Assembly (NCBI GenBank): GCA_009993495.1
Contig: JAACTI010000187.1
Coordinates: 1 to 7,072 of the forward strand
Reading direction: 5' to 3'
DNA from: Deltaproteobacteria bacterium
GTDB taxonomy: Bacteria > Desulfobacterota > Desulfuromonadia > Desulfuromonadales > Geopsychrobacteraceae
Length of the DNA: 7,072 bases
The stretch's first letter is position 1. Every line of letters starts with the position of its first letter. The position numbers and the translations under genes are program-made. Below, one piece after another: positions 6,555-7,072 of the stretch. Below the pieces are notes generated by a model that was not told the origin of the DNA, ran no database searches, and worked only from the letters and a program-made list of their open reading frames with translations.

Positions 6555-6573
6555 GTACCGTAATTCAGTACAT
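6553..6573. promoter_or_regulatory. Inverted repeat ATGTAC-N9-GTACAT, candidate antitoxin operator
   Basis: Two perfect 6-bp arms, ATGTAC (6553-6558) and GTACAT (6568-6573), are separated by 9 bp and lie 17 bp before the antitoxin ATG. The E. coli YefM-YoeB complex represses its own operon by binding palindromes with a TGTACA core, and the arms here resemble halves of that core. The overlap with the predicted -10 and start site fits repression by the antitoxin or the toxin-antitoxin complex. Binding itself is inferred. Confidence 0.55.
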
Positions 6574-6577
6574 AATT

Positions 6578-6582
6578 GGAGG
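6578..6582 (+). promoter_or_regulatory. Ribosome binding site of the antitoxin gene
   Basis: GGAGG lies 7 nt before the ATG at 6590, an ideal spacing. It decides for this ATG over the in-frame TTG at 6584, which would be only 1 nt from the Shine-Dalgarno. Confidence 0.8.
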
Positions 6583-6589
6583 TTTGCAT

Positions 6590-6862
6590 ATGAACACAGT
6601 CAGCGTTAATAAATTTCGTGACAATTTAAAAAACTTTGTAGAACAGGTTGCCCATGAGCACCTGCCGCTGAAAGTGACCCGCCGAAGTGGCGGAGACTTT
6701 GTTGTTATCAGCGCTGAGGACTGGGGCCGAGAACAAGAAACTCTTTATGTTCTTCAAAATTCCCGCCTCATGATGCAAATTGCTGATTCTTCAAAAACCC
6801 ATGTAACACGTTCTGGTTACACACCAACGGATGGAGAAACGAATGAGATCCTTGGTGTTTGA
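6590..6862 (+). CDS. Type II antitoxin, Phd/YefM family
   Basis: The product is a 90-residue antitoxin and repressor expected to bind and neutralise the toxin encoded just downstream and to repress the operon. The N-terminal Phd/YefM fold is recognisable from MNTVSVNKFRDNLKNFVEQV (residues 1-20), the central PLKVTRRSGGDFVVISAEDW (26-45) and ETLYVLQNSRLM (50-61). The C-terminal third is polar and probably disordered until it binds toxin, as is usual for the family, and ends TDGETNEILGV. Length and order are typical: antitoxin first, toxin second. The last 20 bp of the gene overlap the toxin start in another frame, which couples translation and keeps antitoxin in excess. A strong GGAGG supports the start, and a GTAC-type inverted repeat upstream is the likely autoregulatory operator. 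Confidence 0.9.
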   Translation: MNTVSVNKFRDNLKNFVEQVAHEHLPLKVTRRSGGDFVVISAEDWGREQETLYVLQNSRLMMQIADSSKTHVTRSGYTPTDGETNEILGV

Positions 6863-7072
6863 GGGTAACACTTGGGTTGTCTATGAAACCCTGAGAACAA
6901 AAGATAAACATTTACATAAAGCGCTGTGCTCAATTTTGAAAGAAATGCTCCGGGGCGACCCTTCTGCCGGCACAGGTAAACCCGAAGCGCTTCTGCATAA
7001 CCTGTCGGGATTTTGGTCACGGCGATTGAGCCAAAAAGACAGACTCATTTATAAGTTCGATGACAACTCCAT
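6843..7072 (+). CDS. Type II toxin, YoeB/Txe-family mRNA endonuclease (partial, C-terminus beyond window)
   Basis: The frame encodes a ribosome-dependent mRNA interferase of the RelE superfamily, which cleaves mRNA in the ribosomal A site when freed from its antitoxin. The ATG lies inside the antitoxin gene (20 bp overlap, different frame), and 76 complete codons are visible before the window ends. The block GKPEALLHNLSGFWSRRLSQ (residues 45-64), followed by KDRLIYKF, aligns closely with E. coli YoeB. By that alignment the catalytic Glu46 corresponds to Glu48 here and Arg65 to Arg67. The usual HRL before the conserved tyrosine is DRL, as in many Txe proteins. The third catalytic residue, the C-terminal His83 of YoeB, lies beyond the window, so completeness cannot be judged. 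The length fits YoeB (84 residues) if only about ten more codons follow. No separate promoter or strong Shine-Dalgarno was seen, so translation probably depends on the antitoxin. Confidence 0.9.
   Translation, partial: MRSLVFEGNTWVVYETLRTKDKHLHKALCSILKEMLRGDPSAGTGKPEALLHNLSGFWSRRLSQKDRLIYKFDDNS

Larger units (their letters stand above)
6183..6589. other. Intergenic spacer between the divergent oxidoreductase and toxin-antitoxin genes
   Basis: This stretch of about 400 bp holds no convincing gene. From left to right it contains the oxidoreductase ribosome binding site, the AT-rich palindrome at 6310-6322, the nested hairpin at 6424-6475, and the candidate promoter, operator and ribosome binding site of the toxin-antitoxin genes. 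A 63-codon GTG frame at 6372-6563 lacks a Shine-Dalgarno, overlaps those control elements and resembles no known protein. Confidence 0.6.

Noticed and set aside
6372..6563. 63-codon plus-strand frame in the spacer
   Set aside because: It starts at GTG without a Shine-Dalgarno and overlaps the hairpin and the predicted toxin-antitoxin promoter and operator.
6817..7020. 67-codon minus-strand frame opposite the toxin gene
   Set aside because: It is antisense to the recognised antitoxin/toxin coding sequence and has no family resemblance.

Overview
The window looks like chromosomal DNA of a moderate-GC, Gram-negative bacterium. The short signal peptidase I with a single N-terminal membrane segment and a PSGSM-D-TL active-site box resembles the Desulfuromonadales/Geobacter type (former Deltaproteobacteria). 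That placement is an inference from protein character, not a database result.

Positions 1-4914 hold a housekeeping block read entirely on the minus strand. In transcription order it comprises a promoter and structured leader (about 4914-4762), an RhlE-type DEAD-box RNA helicase (4761-3442), a class I SAM-dependent methyltransferase resembling RlmI/RlmK but without a PUA domain (3418-2513), a second promoter (2476-2449), the ribosomal GTPase LepA/EF4 (2395-596), and signal peptidase I LepB (591 to the window edge, C-terminus missing). The helicase and methyltransferase are 23 bp apart and lepA and lepB are 4 bp apart, so there are probably two transcription units: an RNA/ribosome maintenance pair and the widely conserved lepA-lepB pair.

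The helicase leader is the most interesting part of this block. A good promoter (perfect TTGACA, extended -10) lies upstream of a convincing intrinsic terminator in the same orientation. The terminator is followed by a second stem-loop just before the Shine-Dalgarno sequence. This layout suggests attenuation of helicase expression, although the terminator may simply belong to the upstream gene.

Positions about 4920-7072 look more accessory. They hold a zinc-independent medium-chain dehydrogenase/reductase (6182-5052, minus strand), then a roughly 400 bp AT-rich spacer containing a nested hairpin. A type II toxin-antitoxin module follows on the plus strand: a Phd/YefM-family antitoxin (6590-6862), preceded by an inverted repeat that is a candidate operator, and an overlapping YoeB/Txe-family RNase toxin (6843 to the window edge, C-terminus missing). 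No rRNA, tRNA, CRISPR array or insertion sequence was recognised. Nothing in the window clearly qualifies as an undescribed system. The helicase leader and the unexplained hairpin are the best leads.
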